Below are positions 23,060 through 34,600 of a stretch of DNA of 64,000 nucleotides, one piece after another. The DNA lies in NCBI RefSeq assembly GCF_003672135.1, contig NC_039510.1:17298001-17362000 (forward strand). The letters are read 5' to 3'. Within the stretch, counting starts at the first letter, position 1. Each line of letters opens with the position of its first letter. The DNA comes from Ooceraea biroi. Lineage: Eukaryota; Arthropoda; Insecta; Hymenoptera; Formicidae. Position numbers and translations under genes: made by a program. The notes under the pieces are model-generated. The model saw only the letters and a list, made by a program, of their open reading frames with translations. It did not search any database and was not told the origin of the DNA.

Positions 23060-26000
23060 GGCAGTGTCGCACGGAACAGATTAATGGTCCTGCTGAGTTC
23101 TTGGTAAGTCCATCCCTAGGCCGGACCTCCTTTTTCTTCCAGCCTTAAGTCGAGAGAAGGCCGTAGTACGTGGTACACAGAGCGGATCCAACGCCACCTA
23201 CGTCCGGAAAATTCCACTTGAAATCCCGCGAACGTCGTCCCGTTCTTGCTCGCGACTCCCAAAACGGCAGGGCGGGGCAAGAAAGGCATATCCTTCTTCC
23301 TCTCTCCTTTTTTCTGCCTTTCTCGGGGTCGAATTCGCCCTGCGAAGAGTCGAGGCCGTGGTGGTGTCGAGGATTTCTTTTTATCTACCTACAGAACGAT
23401 GGCAGCCGCTACTAATTGCCGTCAGTGATCGCGAAGCAATTTGTAGCGAACGTGCGGGTTCGATGAACCCAGGATCGAGAGGAGTAGAAGAGAATGTTAT
23501 TATGGTAACGGGTTCTCTAGGCCGCGCGGCGCGATTCTGATTCTGAAAAAGCGCCCGGCGATCGGCGGTTTACACCTCAACACCGAATCATTCTACTTTC
23601 AATGCTGATACATGAGGACGACTTAAATGTACGCATACCGATAAGTATACCAGGCATTCTCTTTCTCTCTCTTTCTCTTTCTAACAAATTTTTGCATCAC
23701 TTTGCATCATTAGTCAATGACATAAAAAGATCGTGAAGATTATATTATGTATCGTGACGTATCATTTTTCATTAATTTTCAATGCATTCTAGATTTTTCT
23801 GGAACTTTATAAGTTGTCGACAAGTCTTTCCGCAGGACAATGATATCTCTTGTTTCAAATCTTCATATTATACCTGCGTAGCCTGATACCTGAGTTTCTG
23901 CTTTGTGTTGGTGACCATAGGAACACAGAATCTCAGCCTTTTGCTCTGGATCTGTTTTCTTTGATATTTGAACAATATAATAATAGTAGGACTGTCATTC
24001 CAGAGTTTGAAAAATCCTTTTTTCTCAGGATATCTGTATTCTTGCGATCGCAAATGTTTTACATATTTATATTTATATAAATATTGTAATATATTTTTAA
24101 TTTCTCTGTACTTCTATGTTTCGATCTTAAAGCAATTATTTAACGGAATTAATAGTCATTTTATCTTATTTCTTGCCGAGGACGCCGATTGTTTATTATT
24201 GGCAAACATCAATTGCATCATGCGTTAGGTGGTGAATAAATGTAATCGAATAAATCCGACGGCATTTGAATTTCCAATCGCGGATTTTTACAATTTTCTG
24301 CCTTTCCCGTCTTTCTTCATCTGCCTTAATCTGCTATCCGCTGTACGACGATTTGCGGACTATTCCCTTAACTGAACTTGCGAACACCGCGAGAATGGCG
24401 ACGCGCTGGTAGCTCGAGTCGATTACTTTTTAATCCGAAATTACTTCGTTGGTAATCCAGTTAGTAAGCTGCCACGGTTTTTTTGGCGCAACATCCGCGG
24501 AGAAACAGCGTGCAGGATGAATCTCTCTGGATGACGGTATTCTTCGGGTGTCTAGACTTCGAATCCGTCGATATCTCTATTATTTTTCGCAAATTCCAAA
24601 TCTGTTTGCGCGTGATGTGCCGCAAAGTAAACCGCGCATGGACTTTGACGGTTAGAATACATACGCTGCATCGCATATCTTGCGACTTTGTTTATTAGCA
24701 GTCGTTCGTGATTGAAAAACATCGATGATTCGTTCGATATATGCTGATTATACATCGAGAGACTTGAATCTCTTGCATTCAACATCTCAGTTTTACGTAG
24801 GAATGTTAGAAAACCACAATTGTATTCCCGAGCTATTCTTAACTTTACAACAGAAAAGAGATCACAGGAAATTTCTTAGAAATATTTTCTACAGGTATAA
24901 GAAAAGATAGAAGAAGAACAGGTAAAATTATAACATTGAAATTAGAAAAAAAAGATTTAGAGCTTTAGGTTACTCGAAATAACGAAGAATTCAAATCATA
25001 TTCTTACAAGATGAAACTTTGCGAATTTAAGCTGTGAAAAATGATTTGTCCGTGGTATCGACTCGGATCATTTGCTTATTTTACAATATCGCTGCGTGCG
25101 TGGACTGATATCGCGCACACGAGCTCGACATTCGTGAACTTCGAAACTTTCCCCGCGGCTTAACTGTGAGAAAGAAACCAGGGCTGTGGGCGGCCGCGGA
25201 AATCGACTCACACTCTCAGAAGGAACGGTCTTCCGGTTTGCGAGTGACACGTGCTTGTCAATAACGATGAAATTTTTCGATTTATCGAGAAAATATCCGG
25301 TACTTACAAATGCGCTCAAAAATGCGGTTTTGCTACCGCAAATCGGTCAGCTTCGACGTTAAATTTGCGTCTCGTGCATCAACTATGAATACGTTCGTAT
25401 CCGAGTACAAACAGTAGTTTAGTAAATAATCGTCTTGATGTTGAAATTGCGAGTTGCGATACGTAGAGATACATAAAATTAATGATACATAAATTCCGAT
25501 AATGATGCACATTTAATCGTAATTGCTGCACGTATTACGATATTTAAAAAATATATATAAATCAGATAATATGAAAGCATGGGAAAGCACTGTAAATTGC
25601 AGGATAAGTACAGTTGTGTGCGTGTTTACGCTTGGTGGATCGATTGATCAATCCAACACGTCGGTGCACGTCAAGACAACGAAGGCTCATTCTTCTTCCT
25701 CGCGCCGTACAAATACGTTTAACTTGACCCCGATTACGATGAATCGGATTTCCGGACTACGGTGATCCTAGCGGACACCCTCGAATCAATCCTCACGACG
25801 AGGCAGAGGGTAGGACGAGGTGGGGTAGGGGAGTGCGGGATCCGAATCGCGGCGGAAAGTGAAACTTCGCATCCTCGTCGACTTTGGCCGTTAGATACCG
25901 CGTTTCCTCCTTCACGAGCAATAATTTACCAAACGGAATCGGACACCCGGCGTTTCCGGATCTCGTTACGCGGCCGCGTCCCGTGTGTACATTCGAGTTT

Positions 26001-26400
26001 CCTAAACACAACCGCGTTAAATGCAACTCGCGACGTGCACGGGAAACGGCGTTATATCTCCTGGCATGCGAGTTCTGTCTGTCCGTAATAGATTACAACG
26101 GCAAAAGGCTGCATCTGTAATCTGTCGGCTCGCATTAACAGGAAATCGAGACTCGTGATACGGAAAGTCGTGTGCGGATCGATCGAGCATCTCAACATAC
26201 GCGACACGTCTCATTAAACAATGGCGCGCGATAGAGCAGACTAGATAATAGAACGGCTTGAGAAGAAACTATGCAACTTTTCAATCAAACGCATCAACCG
26301 TTCGTGCATGAATTCTAAACACGAACTTGTGTCTCGTAACACGACGTTTTTCTCTCGCTCGGAGATGCTCCTATCCGAGCCTACGAAATCCGTGTTCGCG
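23060..26400. other. Non-coding sequence upstream of the gene
   Basis: 23,600-25,060 is an AT-rich island with no recognisable element, and 25,300-25,560 is also AT-rich. From about 25,700 the sequence becomes CpG-rich on approach to the gene's 5' region. Short open frames throughout have no domain content. Confidence 0.5.
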
Positions 26401-27133
26401 AGTTCTCGAAATCGTCCCGAGGCATTCCGATTCGTCGGCGATGACACGTGAAGCCGGGATGTGCAACTTGTGCAAGTTCGTTGCGTGAACGCCGGGCGTT
26501 GGACGCTCACGTGGCAAGCCCCCCTCTCGGTCCCTTCGTTCTCTGCGCGAGCATCGTGCACGCAGTTCCTTCGCCGCCCGGGCCCCCTTCCCCTTCCCCT
26601 TCCCCTTTCCATCGTCCCGGCGCCCCACCGACGGTCCCACGATCCTCTTCCTCCACTTGCTCGTCGCTCTGCCGCGCGTCGCTTCCCCCTCCCCAGCGTG
26701 GCGTCCTCGAGAACAGCCGAGGAGTGCCGACTACAGCGCCGTCGCAGCCGCCACTCTGCAGTAACGCGAGCGCCTTCGAGTGGTGTGGCATGTTTTATCT
26801 GTGTGGCTCGTACGGTTTCGTTGTACTGTACATACGCAACGCGGCGGCAACGCGCGTCGTCGTCGTCGTCCTCCTCCTCCTTGTTTTGGATACACATTAC
26901 TAGTGTTGCGTTACAAAAAAAGGTGCTTACCCGTCGTGCAAGTTTTCTGTCAGACGAACGCGGAATCTGACGAACGAGTGCTTCAGAGTGTCGATCGGAG
27001 AGTAAGCGTACTCTTAACGGGTGCCCGCGAAGTTTCTCGCCTTGCCGGGATTCGGGATCGCGGAGTCGCACACACACATACACGCGACGAACCGAGAAAC
27101 CGACGGAAGCATTTGAGAGAGAAACGACGTGCA

Positions 27134-27143
27134 TATATATATA
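27134..27143 (+). promoter_or_regulatory. TATA-like run
   Basis: TATATATATA stands out in otherwise GC-rich sequence about 1.5 kb upstream of the ATG. No good initiator lies at the usual 25-30 bp spacing; ACAGTG at 27,149-27,154 is too close. It could equally be a chance AT dinucleotide run. Confidence 0.2.
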
Positions 27144-27310
27144 CTTGTACAGTGTCTCGTGGAGTGACGCGTGCGCCGGCATCGTATCGAGGAGCATATC
27201 GAAGGTATCGTCGAGGCGCGAGGAGAATGCCGAGGCGCGTAACGCAGCCGGTCGGGGTGCAGCGGCGTGCTCGCGTCGGCTTAGTTTTCGGGTCGCCGAG
27301 CGGCGACTGA

Positions 27311-27334
27311 GGGGGTCGCCGGGGGGGAGAAGGG
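27311..27334 (+). other. G-quadruplex-forming motif in the 5' region
   Basis: GGGGG, TCGCC, a run of seven G, AGAA and GGG. The seven-G run can supply two tracts, giving four tracts with loops of 5, 1 and 4. If transcribed, the motif would lie in the leader RNA of the downstream gene. Confidence 0.5.
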
Positions 27335-27397
27335 ATGCAAAGGATCCCACGGGAGCAGCCGGCGTGGTGTGTACGTAGGCGGCGGGCGGCGTGGGTG

Positions 27398-27438
27398 TTG
27401 TCGTCATCGTCGTCGTCGTCGTCGTCGTGGTGGTGGTA
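27398..27438. repeat. (GTC)n-(GGT)n trinucleotide repeat
   Basis: About ten GTC units with one TCATC interruption run directly into GGT units. A shorter related GTC/CCT run lies at 26,857-26,879. These explain the poly-Thr and poly-Asp stretches in minus-strand translations. Confidence 0.9.
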
Positions 27439-28653
27439 GAGGTAGTGGTGGGAGATAGCGCGAAGGTATAAGGGTGCTCGTGAACCTGAGGATGACGGCC
27501 GGCTGACGACGAAGGAGCGTTGATCCGCGACCTGGGCCGCGCGCGTCGCGACGCCGACCACGACGACGTGACGGCCACGTGCCGCAGCGGACGCGTCGTT
27601 GGCCAGTGGCATTAATTCTCGCCCCTCTACCCCCTCCCTTTGTGGCGAGTTCATTGCGTGCCGGGCAATGTCGTAAGCGTGGAACACGCGATCGGTCCGT
27701 ACTCTCGTTGTGTTCGGGTTCTAACGTACGAGAGTGAAAGAGGAGACACTACTCGTAAGGGGGAAGCGACCCCTCTGTGTCCAAAAGTCAGTTTGACATT
27801 TCTAGTCTCGATCAATTTTATCGTGCGAGCGAAGCGAGGAATCCTCGAACGGCTTGTTGCAGGGGAAAAACAGATGATCATTTTTTCACGCGTGAGAGTA
27901 ACTCGCGAGAGAGATTTTTGTTGTGCGTGACTGAGAAAACGTCCCCAGGATCGCTCGCAAGTCCGAGAGCGAGTGTATTTCGACGAACGTGCAGTGAAGG
28001 TGAATCGCGTAACGCGCAACGCCGTAGACGCGAGTCCGAAACGTCCGGCTTCCGTCCGATGTGCGTAGTGGGGTAACACGTGTTTTCCCTCGTTGCGCCG
28101 AAGGATACTCGTTCCTACAGAGTGCAGTGATAACGTCTGTCTCGCAACATCCATTTAGTGATTGTTTCGTGAAGAGTACAACAGATCGTCGATATTTTCA
28201 GAGTGTTTGGATTAGTGTGTTCGATTTTCGGAAAACATCTCAGGACTGGTGGTGTCTTTCGTCGTGACGCGCGAGATGTTGCGCGAACTTGACAATTCGC
28301 GGGACTAGAGTTCGATAGCCGCGCACATGCATTCGGAAGGCGCGAGAGAAGCGTGGGATAACGGCTGGCATGCGGTACAGCCCGAGGAAGGAAGAGATCC
28401 TGCTTGAAACTTCGTCCAAGCTCGTGAAAGAGCGAAGAACTCGGGAGAAACGAGAGAGAAGGCACTACCCTGACAAAGAGTAGGACAGAGAGGGAAACGA
28501 GAGGTATCCTGAAAGCAGGGCAGAAAGAAGAAAGGATACAGCGGGAGAAGAAGAGACAGAGGTAACAGAAGAAAACGCTCGAGTCTCACACTCTAGTCCA
28601 AACCCCGGCGGGAGTTTGCGGAGAGGGTGAAGGGCGTCGTGGAGGGGGGAGTG

Positions 28654-29519
28654 ATGCCGGCGGTGAGCGTGGCACAGCGCCCTCCAGGTGGAATCCCACT
28701 CCACGCCGGCGTGCCGGTAGCACCCAGCAGCGTAACCGCCCCCGGTCCGTCGGGCCGGTGCCTCGGGGGCCCGGCAGCACCCCCCGCCGGCTCGCCACCG
28801 CTGCCGCCGTCTCTGCAAGTCCTCAGCGGCGTCGTCGTCAGCAATAGCAACCCCAACAGCATCAACCACAGCGCCAGCAACAGCGGCGGCGCAAATCCCC
28901 TCAGCAACGTCGTCGTCGGCAGCAATCACCATCTCAGTAACAACGCGCTAGGCATCAACACGGCAAGCGGCGCCACGAATCCTCTGCAGGCGATGGCGTC
29001 GGCGGCGGCATCGCTCACCCAGCTCAACAACATGGCGAACGGGCCGCTGCCGCCGCTTGGGGGTGCGGGTCCAGCCGGGCCCCCGAATTTGCCGCCACCG
29101 CAGCCGGCGACAACGCCGACGCACGGCGGTCCGCCAACCCCTCACGGCGTGAGCGCGGCACCTCATCTGAACGGCGCCTCGCCAAGCCCGCATCCGATGC
29201 CACCCCACGGAATGATGAGCGGTTCGCCTCACACGCCTCACCCCCACATGGGGGGTGGCGGGCCTTCGCCTCATCCCCATCACCCGGCGCCACACATGGT
29301 CGGCTCGCCGCATCATCCCGCAGCGCCTCATCCGATGGGCCCGGCCGGCATGATGGGACCGGCTGGTATGCAACCTCAAGGCGCACCCGGTATGTGCGGG
29401 CCCGGGCCTGGCGGCCCGATGGGTCCGCACGCGCATCCTCAAGGACCAGGGGTGCCCGCGCAGCCGCACATGCACAACGATCCGTTCTTCTGCTCGCCCT
29501 TTGGATCGCACTACTTCAG
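28654..29519 (+). CDS. First coding exon of an unidentified Pro/Gly/His-rich regulator
   Basis: This exon encodes 288 residues plus two bases of the next codon. The ATG at 28,654 is chosen because the frame is closed by TAG 60 bases upstream, no ATG lies between, and -3 is G. The exon ends at AG|GTAAAT, a near-consensus donor; read-through would stop at once at TAA (29,521). Residues 1-60 are Pro/Gly/Ala-rich, 62-109 Ser/Asn-rich, and 109-130 a short Ala/Leu stretch that may be helical. Residues 130-275 are Pro/Gly/His/Met-rich with His-Pro alternation like the PRD repeats of insect developmental regulators. The end is aromatic (NDPFFCSPFGSHYF, 275-288). No signal peptide, membrane span, zinc finger, homeodomain or catalytic motif is seen. 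The composition and the long following intron suggest the disordered N-terminus of a nuclear transcription or chromatin regulator; that is inference. I do not recognise the gene. The domain-bearing exons are outside the window or unseen. Confidence 0.8.
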
Positions 29520-29525
29520 GTAAAT
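29520..29525 (+). other. Splice donor of the coding exon
   Basis: GTAAAT directly follows TTCAG. Splicing here leaves the reading frame in phase 2 (two bases, AG, carried over). This is the best-supported exon boundary in the window. Confidence 0.75.
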
Positions 29526-30387
29526 TCGCAGCGACTAAACGGAGCTCCTTACACGCGCCTTTCGCCCGGTACGCTCAGTCACGTTCGGCAGAAGCGATTT
29601 TCGCGGGATCGATACGATTAACGGTGTTGCCCGTGTTCCGTGGCAGCTGTAATGAAGTAACGTCCGAGTTGCGACATTAATTCGCGCCATAATGTCAGAG
29701 TTACGACCGAAGAGATGATTTGCATACTCGCGATCATAAGTGGAAATAAGTACGTGGCGTTTGTGTATCATGCTTGACATCGAGAAAGTCGCGTGTTCCC
29801 GCTTATTTTCCCTCGGATGGAGGCGTCTTTAAGGCGCATTTCAAAAGCAATTCTGCACGTCGTTGCGATAGCAGATTGAACTATTAATTTATAATAGAAT
29901 TTTGCATCTGGATATCGAGACATTTGTAGTTTGCAATTTTTCTTGTTTTTTTTTGTTTTGTTTCTATACGAGAAAGTTTCTGAGACGTCTTGTAGACTGA
30001 TACAAATGAATAATCCGTCGTTACATCAGCCATAACAATTCACCGTCACGCAAAAGGGTGCTCGCACGTGCGTCCCGCGGATCGGGGTGAAACTTTGTGT
30101 GGAGGCGTATGTAAACTTTTTCTCGGGTTTGCACGAGGAAGAACAGAAGTAAAGGAGAGGGAGGAGAGGGTTGGTGCGGACAGTCACGCGAGGTTTTACG
30201 AAAAACTATATCGTGTGGCTAAAGGAATCCCTCGCAAAGTTTGGCTGCCGTTTACGCGCCACCTTAATTTTGCTTTGTATGTCGTCGACAACCGGGACGA
30301 TTGTATTCTCTTTCATACAACACATTTTCCACATTCAACAGTTTTGTACATTCGTACAGTATTGTTTCCCATAACTGTCGATTAATA
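29526..30387. other. Start of a long intron, nothing recognised
   Basis: CpG-rich at first, AT-rich at 29,870-29,970, then mixed. No exon, repeat or RNA gene was recognised before the mariner-type element. Confidence 0.5.
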
Positions 30388-30516
30388 TTGGATTGACCGA
30401 AAAGTCCGTGCAGATGTTTTTAACAAAATTCAAACGCCAAACTATGTATTCTTGATATAAAGTTTTGCGTTTGAATTTTGCTAAAAACATCCGCACGGTC
30501 TTTCCGGTGAATCCAA
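30388..30516. mobile_element. 129-bp mariner-type MITE
   Basis: The element starts TTGGATTGACCGAAAAG and its far end is the inverted complement, TTGGATTCACCGGAAAG. The outer 35 bases of the two ends differ at only four positions. The inverted symmetry continues inward through a TTTTAACAAAATTCAAACGC-like block, so nearly the whole element is a foldback with a short central spacer. It is bordered by TA on both sides (30,386-30,387 and 30,517-30,518), the target duplication of Tc1/mariner transposition. The termini resemble mariner terminal repeats known from insects. With no room for a transposase, it must have been moved in trans. Confidence 0.85.
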
Positions 30517-30518
30517 TA

Positions 30519-31527
30519 CCACGTGAATCAGTTTCTTTCGCTTCGTCATATCCTTGTCTCGAACATAAAAGAATATAAAGTACGGATGGAATGGTCTTTA
30601 ATGCGCAATTATCGTCATTGGTCGAGCATGCAGTAAGAGTTTGCATGTGAATAACAGCTTCTTCTGCATTTTCTTGTTGAATTAATTTGCAATTTGTAAT
30701 TTTGTGTCAAGTGACGATAGCACTACATCACCATAGAAATTACAAAAAGTGAAGAGACGTGAGGAGCAATATTGTGTATATTGCGACGCCAAGATTAATG
30801 TCATCTCTTTTCATGCTATAGTTGATAACTAAATAAATAAAACCTGTTTTTTTTGTATAGCAGTTATTAATACATGGTAATGGATTATAAAAAAGTGTTC
30901 TAGTCCGAATGAAGCAAATGATAGGAATTATCTCAGCAATATTAGATTAAAATTATTTTCGATTCACAGATCGGCGAGTTCTTTTCTTCCGCCACGGATA
31001 TTTTTAGACGATTGTTTTACGGCTCGATACTTCGTTCCGTGCCAATCGTCCGCTAGTCGCTCGCTAGTACGTTCTCTCAGGCGTAGTAACAGTATACTCC
31101 GAGAATCCGTTATCGTACCTCGACCAAGATCTTCCTGGTCAGCGTTGCGCAAGTTGGCGACGCGGGTTGTGAGAATGTAGGTAGCTCCAAAAATCTGCAA
31201 AGTCTCCTGAATGATACAACTGCCGATCGCTAATTCCAACGTATGCCAAGACTAGATTTATAGTATGTAATAACCATCTTGCCGGAAATTCGTTCACGTC
31301 CATGTTCACGTTTGCAACAAACCTAGCGACGATAAGACGCGTAAGACAAAGAGCCCCACCGGTTCTGGCGAAAGTGCGACTTTGTGCGAGGAATGTTGTT
31401 TTCCCGGGCAAACTTTCATCGTTGAGAATCGCGCTGGAATCGCAATTCGGTAAGAGGGGGAGAGAGACAGGGACGGTAGGAAGGGGGAATAATTATTGGT
31501 TGCACCAGATACGCTCGTTGTGTCTGT
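30519..31527. other. Intronic sequence, nothing recognised
   Basis: AT-rich from 30,530 to 30,960, then CpG-rich. Short open frames have no domain content. No exon was recognised. Confidence 0.5.
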
Positions 31528-31619
31528 CAGGTGCGCCGAAAGTCGCCGTCGTCTCCGTCGCGATATCTCGGTGCCTCAGGTGCCCCGCAGGTGGGAGGGA
31601 GGTGGCCCTGGTGCAGGTG
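31528..31619. promoter_or_regulatory. Cluster of four CAGGTG E-boxes
   Basis: CAGGTG occurs at 31,528-31,533, 31,577-31,582, 31,588-31,593 and 31,614-31,619, all in the same orientation within 92 bases. CAGGTG/CACCTG is the core bound by Snail/Scratch/Zfh-1 repressors and by bHLH dimers with Daughterless. Its place 2 kb into the first coding intron suits an intronic enhancer or silencer. Function is inferred from site density only. Confidence 0.45.
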
Positions 31620-34600
31620 TGCACTGCACGGTTCTTCGTCCCGCGACTTCCTCCTTCGGCGGTGCTCACCTCGCGGGCGAGAGAGGCAGTCAGGGGTTAA
31701 GAACGTCGATACTACTCGGTACGTGCACAATGACGATTATCCGGTTCCACTCCTCCTCGGCCTTCTTTGTATCCGGTCTGGACGTCTCTATCGTTTCGAC
31801 ATCATCTCCCCGTGCACCGTCCTCGTCCTGGTGATCGCGCGGGCTCATTAACATAAGCGTTCCACCCTGCTACATTCGTACGAATGACGATGCTACTTCA
31901 CTCCGCGCACTCGCGGAGGCGCATCAGGCTTCCTTTCCAACGTTAGCGTTACCCGTTTCGTACGTTTGCGAAACACTCGACTCGTCCGCCGCTTGTGATT
32001 TCCAATCCGATTGCCACGGGAATTTATCGCTAATTCTTCTTTGCGCGGCATTGAAGTTATACTTTTCGGATGTCTTTTATTCCAGTCTGAATAATGCTTC
32101 AGGAACACAAACAGTAAAGAGTTTACGTTTTTGCTGATGTCAGATTAGATTTTATAAATTTTATGTAAAACTTACTTATTAGAAGATACAATGTCAAAAA
32201 GATTACAATATTTTTGGACTGTTTCAAGACACTTTGCATGAGGTGTCTTTAAATGACTTTGCTTTTATCCGAGCTTAAGCTTCAGTCAATATCTCTAAAG
32301 ATTACGTTCACGATATATTACGCGTGCCGTCAGATAAGAAAGCCTACGTTTATGTATTATCATTGAGTCGCTTTGACTAGTTTGCGACACCTGACTGAGC
32401 TTCTTAGTACACGTGCAATTTACTTGGGAAACCCAATAACTTGGGAAAATCCAGTATATGATACTAAGCGATATCGATTCGGTGTCGCCTCTTCGCAAAG
32501 CGATTCTTCCTCTGAGACAAACTCTAAATTATTGATTCTTTTTTAATGAAAATAAATTATAATTTCTTTTTAAATTCTATGGAATCGAAATTGTCGATTT
32601 GTGTAATTTCATTATGATTAAAATTTCTCAGGATTTGTATAGAAAAATTGTTGTAAATATGCGTTACTATTGCATAAATCCTGCAAAAATATTCCAATAA
32701 CTTTCTCACGGGATATCTAAGATAAATTTGTTTATCGTTCTCGTGAGGAAGAAAAACAACATTAATGATTCTTCAAAAAATAACCTTGATGTTCTTGTTC
32801 TTAAATTCGTCGATACACCTTGCGTTACATCATTCAAATATTTGCATCGGCTGAGATTACGCGTGCACGCGCGCGAGAGATACTTTACACATTCGCTCGG
32901 AGGAGGAGAAAAAAGCACGTGGCGTTATCACGAATTGAGCGATGACTCATCGGACAGGCTAACCGTGCTCTCGAAATTTGTAATCGCTGCAAAACGACAC
33001 GTTTCGGACACGTGTACAAACATATTCCAGCATGCCGAGAGTAACAACCGGCGTGACGTCATCGTGACAGTTTTCTAATCCTGTCTTAAACATTGCCGTA
33101 AAAAAATTTATCACATTGTGTACAAAAAGTACGATACAAATACGCGAAAAGAGAAAAGAAAACTAGAACAAGGAAGGCGACGGAATCGCGGGGCGGGGAG
33201 TGAGCAAAAGTAATTGCGCGTTACGCGAATAGCACGCTGGAGAACACCGAAAGGCGAGCGCAGTGTTTAAAGCGCGATCGGAAGTACGAGCGCCGTCGGC
33301 AGCCTTATCTTATCGCGGGCCTCTCGGTAGGATAAGAAGGACCTTGATCGCCTCGCGACAAAAGCGAATTGGCACCTTGCCTCGCTTCGAGGGTCTCGCA
33401 ACGTGGATTCTCTCGTGCGAAACGAGCCTCGTCGAACTTTCTTTTTTCGGAAATTCGGAGATGTCACATCTCAGATTTCGTATCTTTCCAAAACTCGAGC
33501 CGGGGAGAGGGGATCTCGATCACGCGCCAATTTAACAGCAGCAGTATTGAGCACTGACCGACGAGCTTTATCTTGATTCCATTATACATGATTTTAACTG
33601 GAGTTTGCTTCGATGGAATTCGTGGTATTGATGCATATTAATATCCATATTAATATGAAAATTAATACGCGCAATTATATTTATGAAAATACGCGATTTC
33701 GAAATACGCGGCAAGTGAACAGAAATGCTGGTCAACAAAGTTTCCATTAAGAAAACATCATTTTGAGATCGAAGCATTCCTCGACAGTTTATGCAGATTT
33801 TACAACACACTCCGTAAGATAATAAGGTAGATCGGCGTGGATTTAGCGCAGACCCGTTACAGATATGCGCGAGATTTTGCTGTTTGGCATCAGCATTGAC
33901 AGTGCGGCAGCAGCTATCTCCAGTTACCGCGGAACACGGCGTACAATTAAGCGCGTACAATAATAACAGTCGTGCTCTTCGATGCAAGGCGGTGCTCCTG
34001 TTTTTGCAACGCCCGTCATTTCTCGTTTCGCGCGAGACACCGCGGGCCATCTTTCCAGCGGCTTTCCGTCAGCGCGACTAGAGCGGGATTAGCGTGCGGC
34101 ACGTACCTCGTGCTACTTGTGTTTCTAGTTAGTTACGGGGTGCATAAAGCAAGCATCGATGTAACTGGCGCACGAGCAGGCAGGAACTCTCTACCTACTC
34201 ACGTTTTACTTCCATGTGCCGCTGGTTACATCCACTCACGCATCCGTGTTTGCGTTTACGTTCGATCGTGCTTTACTTCTGTATCTGAGAAATCGAGCAA
34301 CTGTTATCTGAAGGAAAGTGTGAATTGCGATTTGCTCGATCAATTGGAAACTTTTTGCGAGAAGAATTATGTCACGTGCCCTAAAACAGGAAGTACATTA
34401 GTACGTGTCTGTTCATTTCTCGTTTGAGAATAAGGATTCTTCTTTTGCGAACTTCAAACGTTTTTTTTCTGCAGGAAATGTGAGAATTTCTCATCTTGCG
34501 TTTATTAAAACTGAGCATATTTCTTGCGTGTCACGATAACAGCACTGAATCCGTATAAAACTCGATCGAGTATAACAGCTCTCAGCAAAATCGAGGGTAA

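Larger units (their letters stand above)
26401..28653 (+). promoter_or_regulatory. Probable promoter and 5' untranslated region
   Basis: A GC- and CpG-rich block directly precedes the only convincing coding exon. It includes GTC/GGT trinucleotide runs, a TATA-like run at 27,134-27,143, two copies of GTGCAGTGA (27,989-27,997 and 28,122-28,130) carrying the arthropod initiator variant GCAGT, and a purine-rich leader at 28,440-28,575. An in-frame TAG at 28,594-28,596 closes the coding frame 5' of the chosen ATG. The transcription start and any untranslated intron cannot be placed from sequence alone. A 445-codon minus-strand frame over 26,241-27,578 is judged an artefact of GC-rich repeats. Confidence 0.45.

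Noticed and set aside
26241..27578. 445-codon minus-strand open frame
   Set aside because: It lies antisense to the probable promoter and leader. Its Thr, Asp and Arg runs come from GTC/GGT repeats and GC-rich sequence. No domain or splice context was seen.
28627..28653. Start of the coding frame nine codons upstream at 28,627
   Set aside because: That codon is GTG. The first ATG in the frame is at 28,654, after an in-frame TAG at 28,594.
28948..29511. 187-codon minus-strand frame inside the coding exon
   Set aside because: Antisense shadow of the GC-rich plus-strand exon. The Arg/His-rich translation mirrors the Pro/Gly/His codons.
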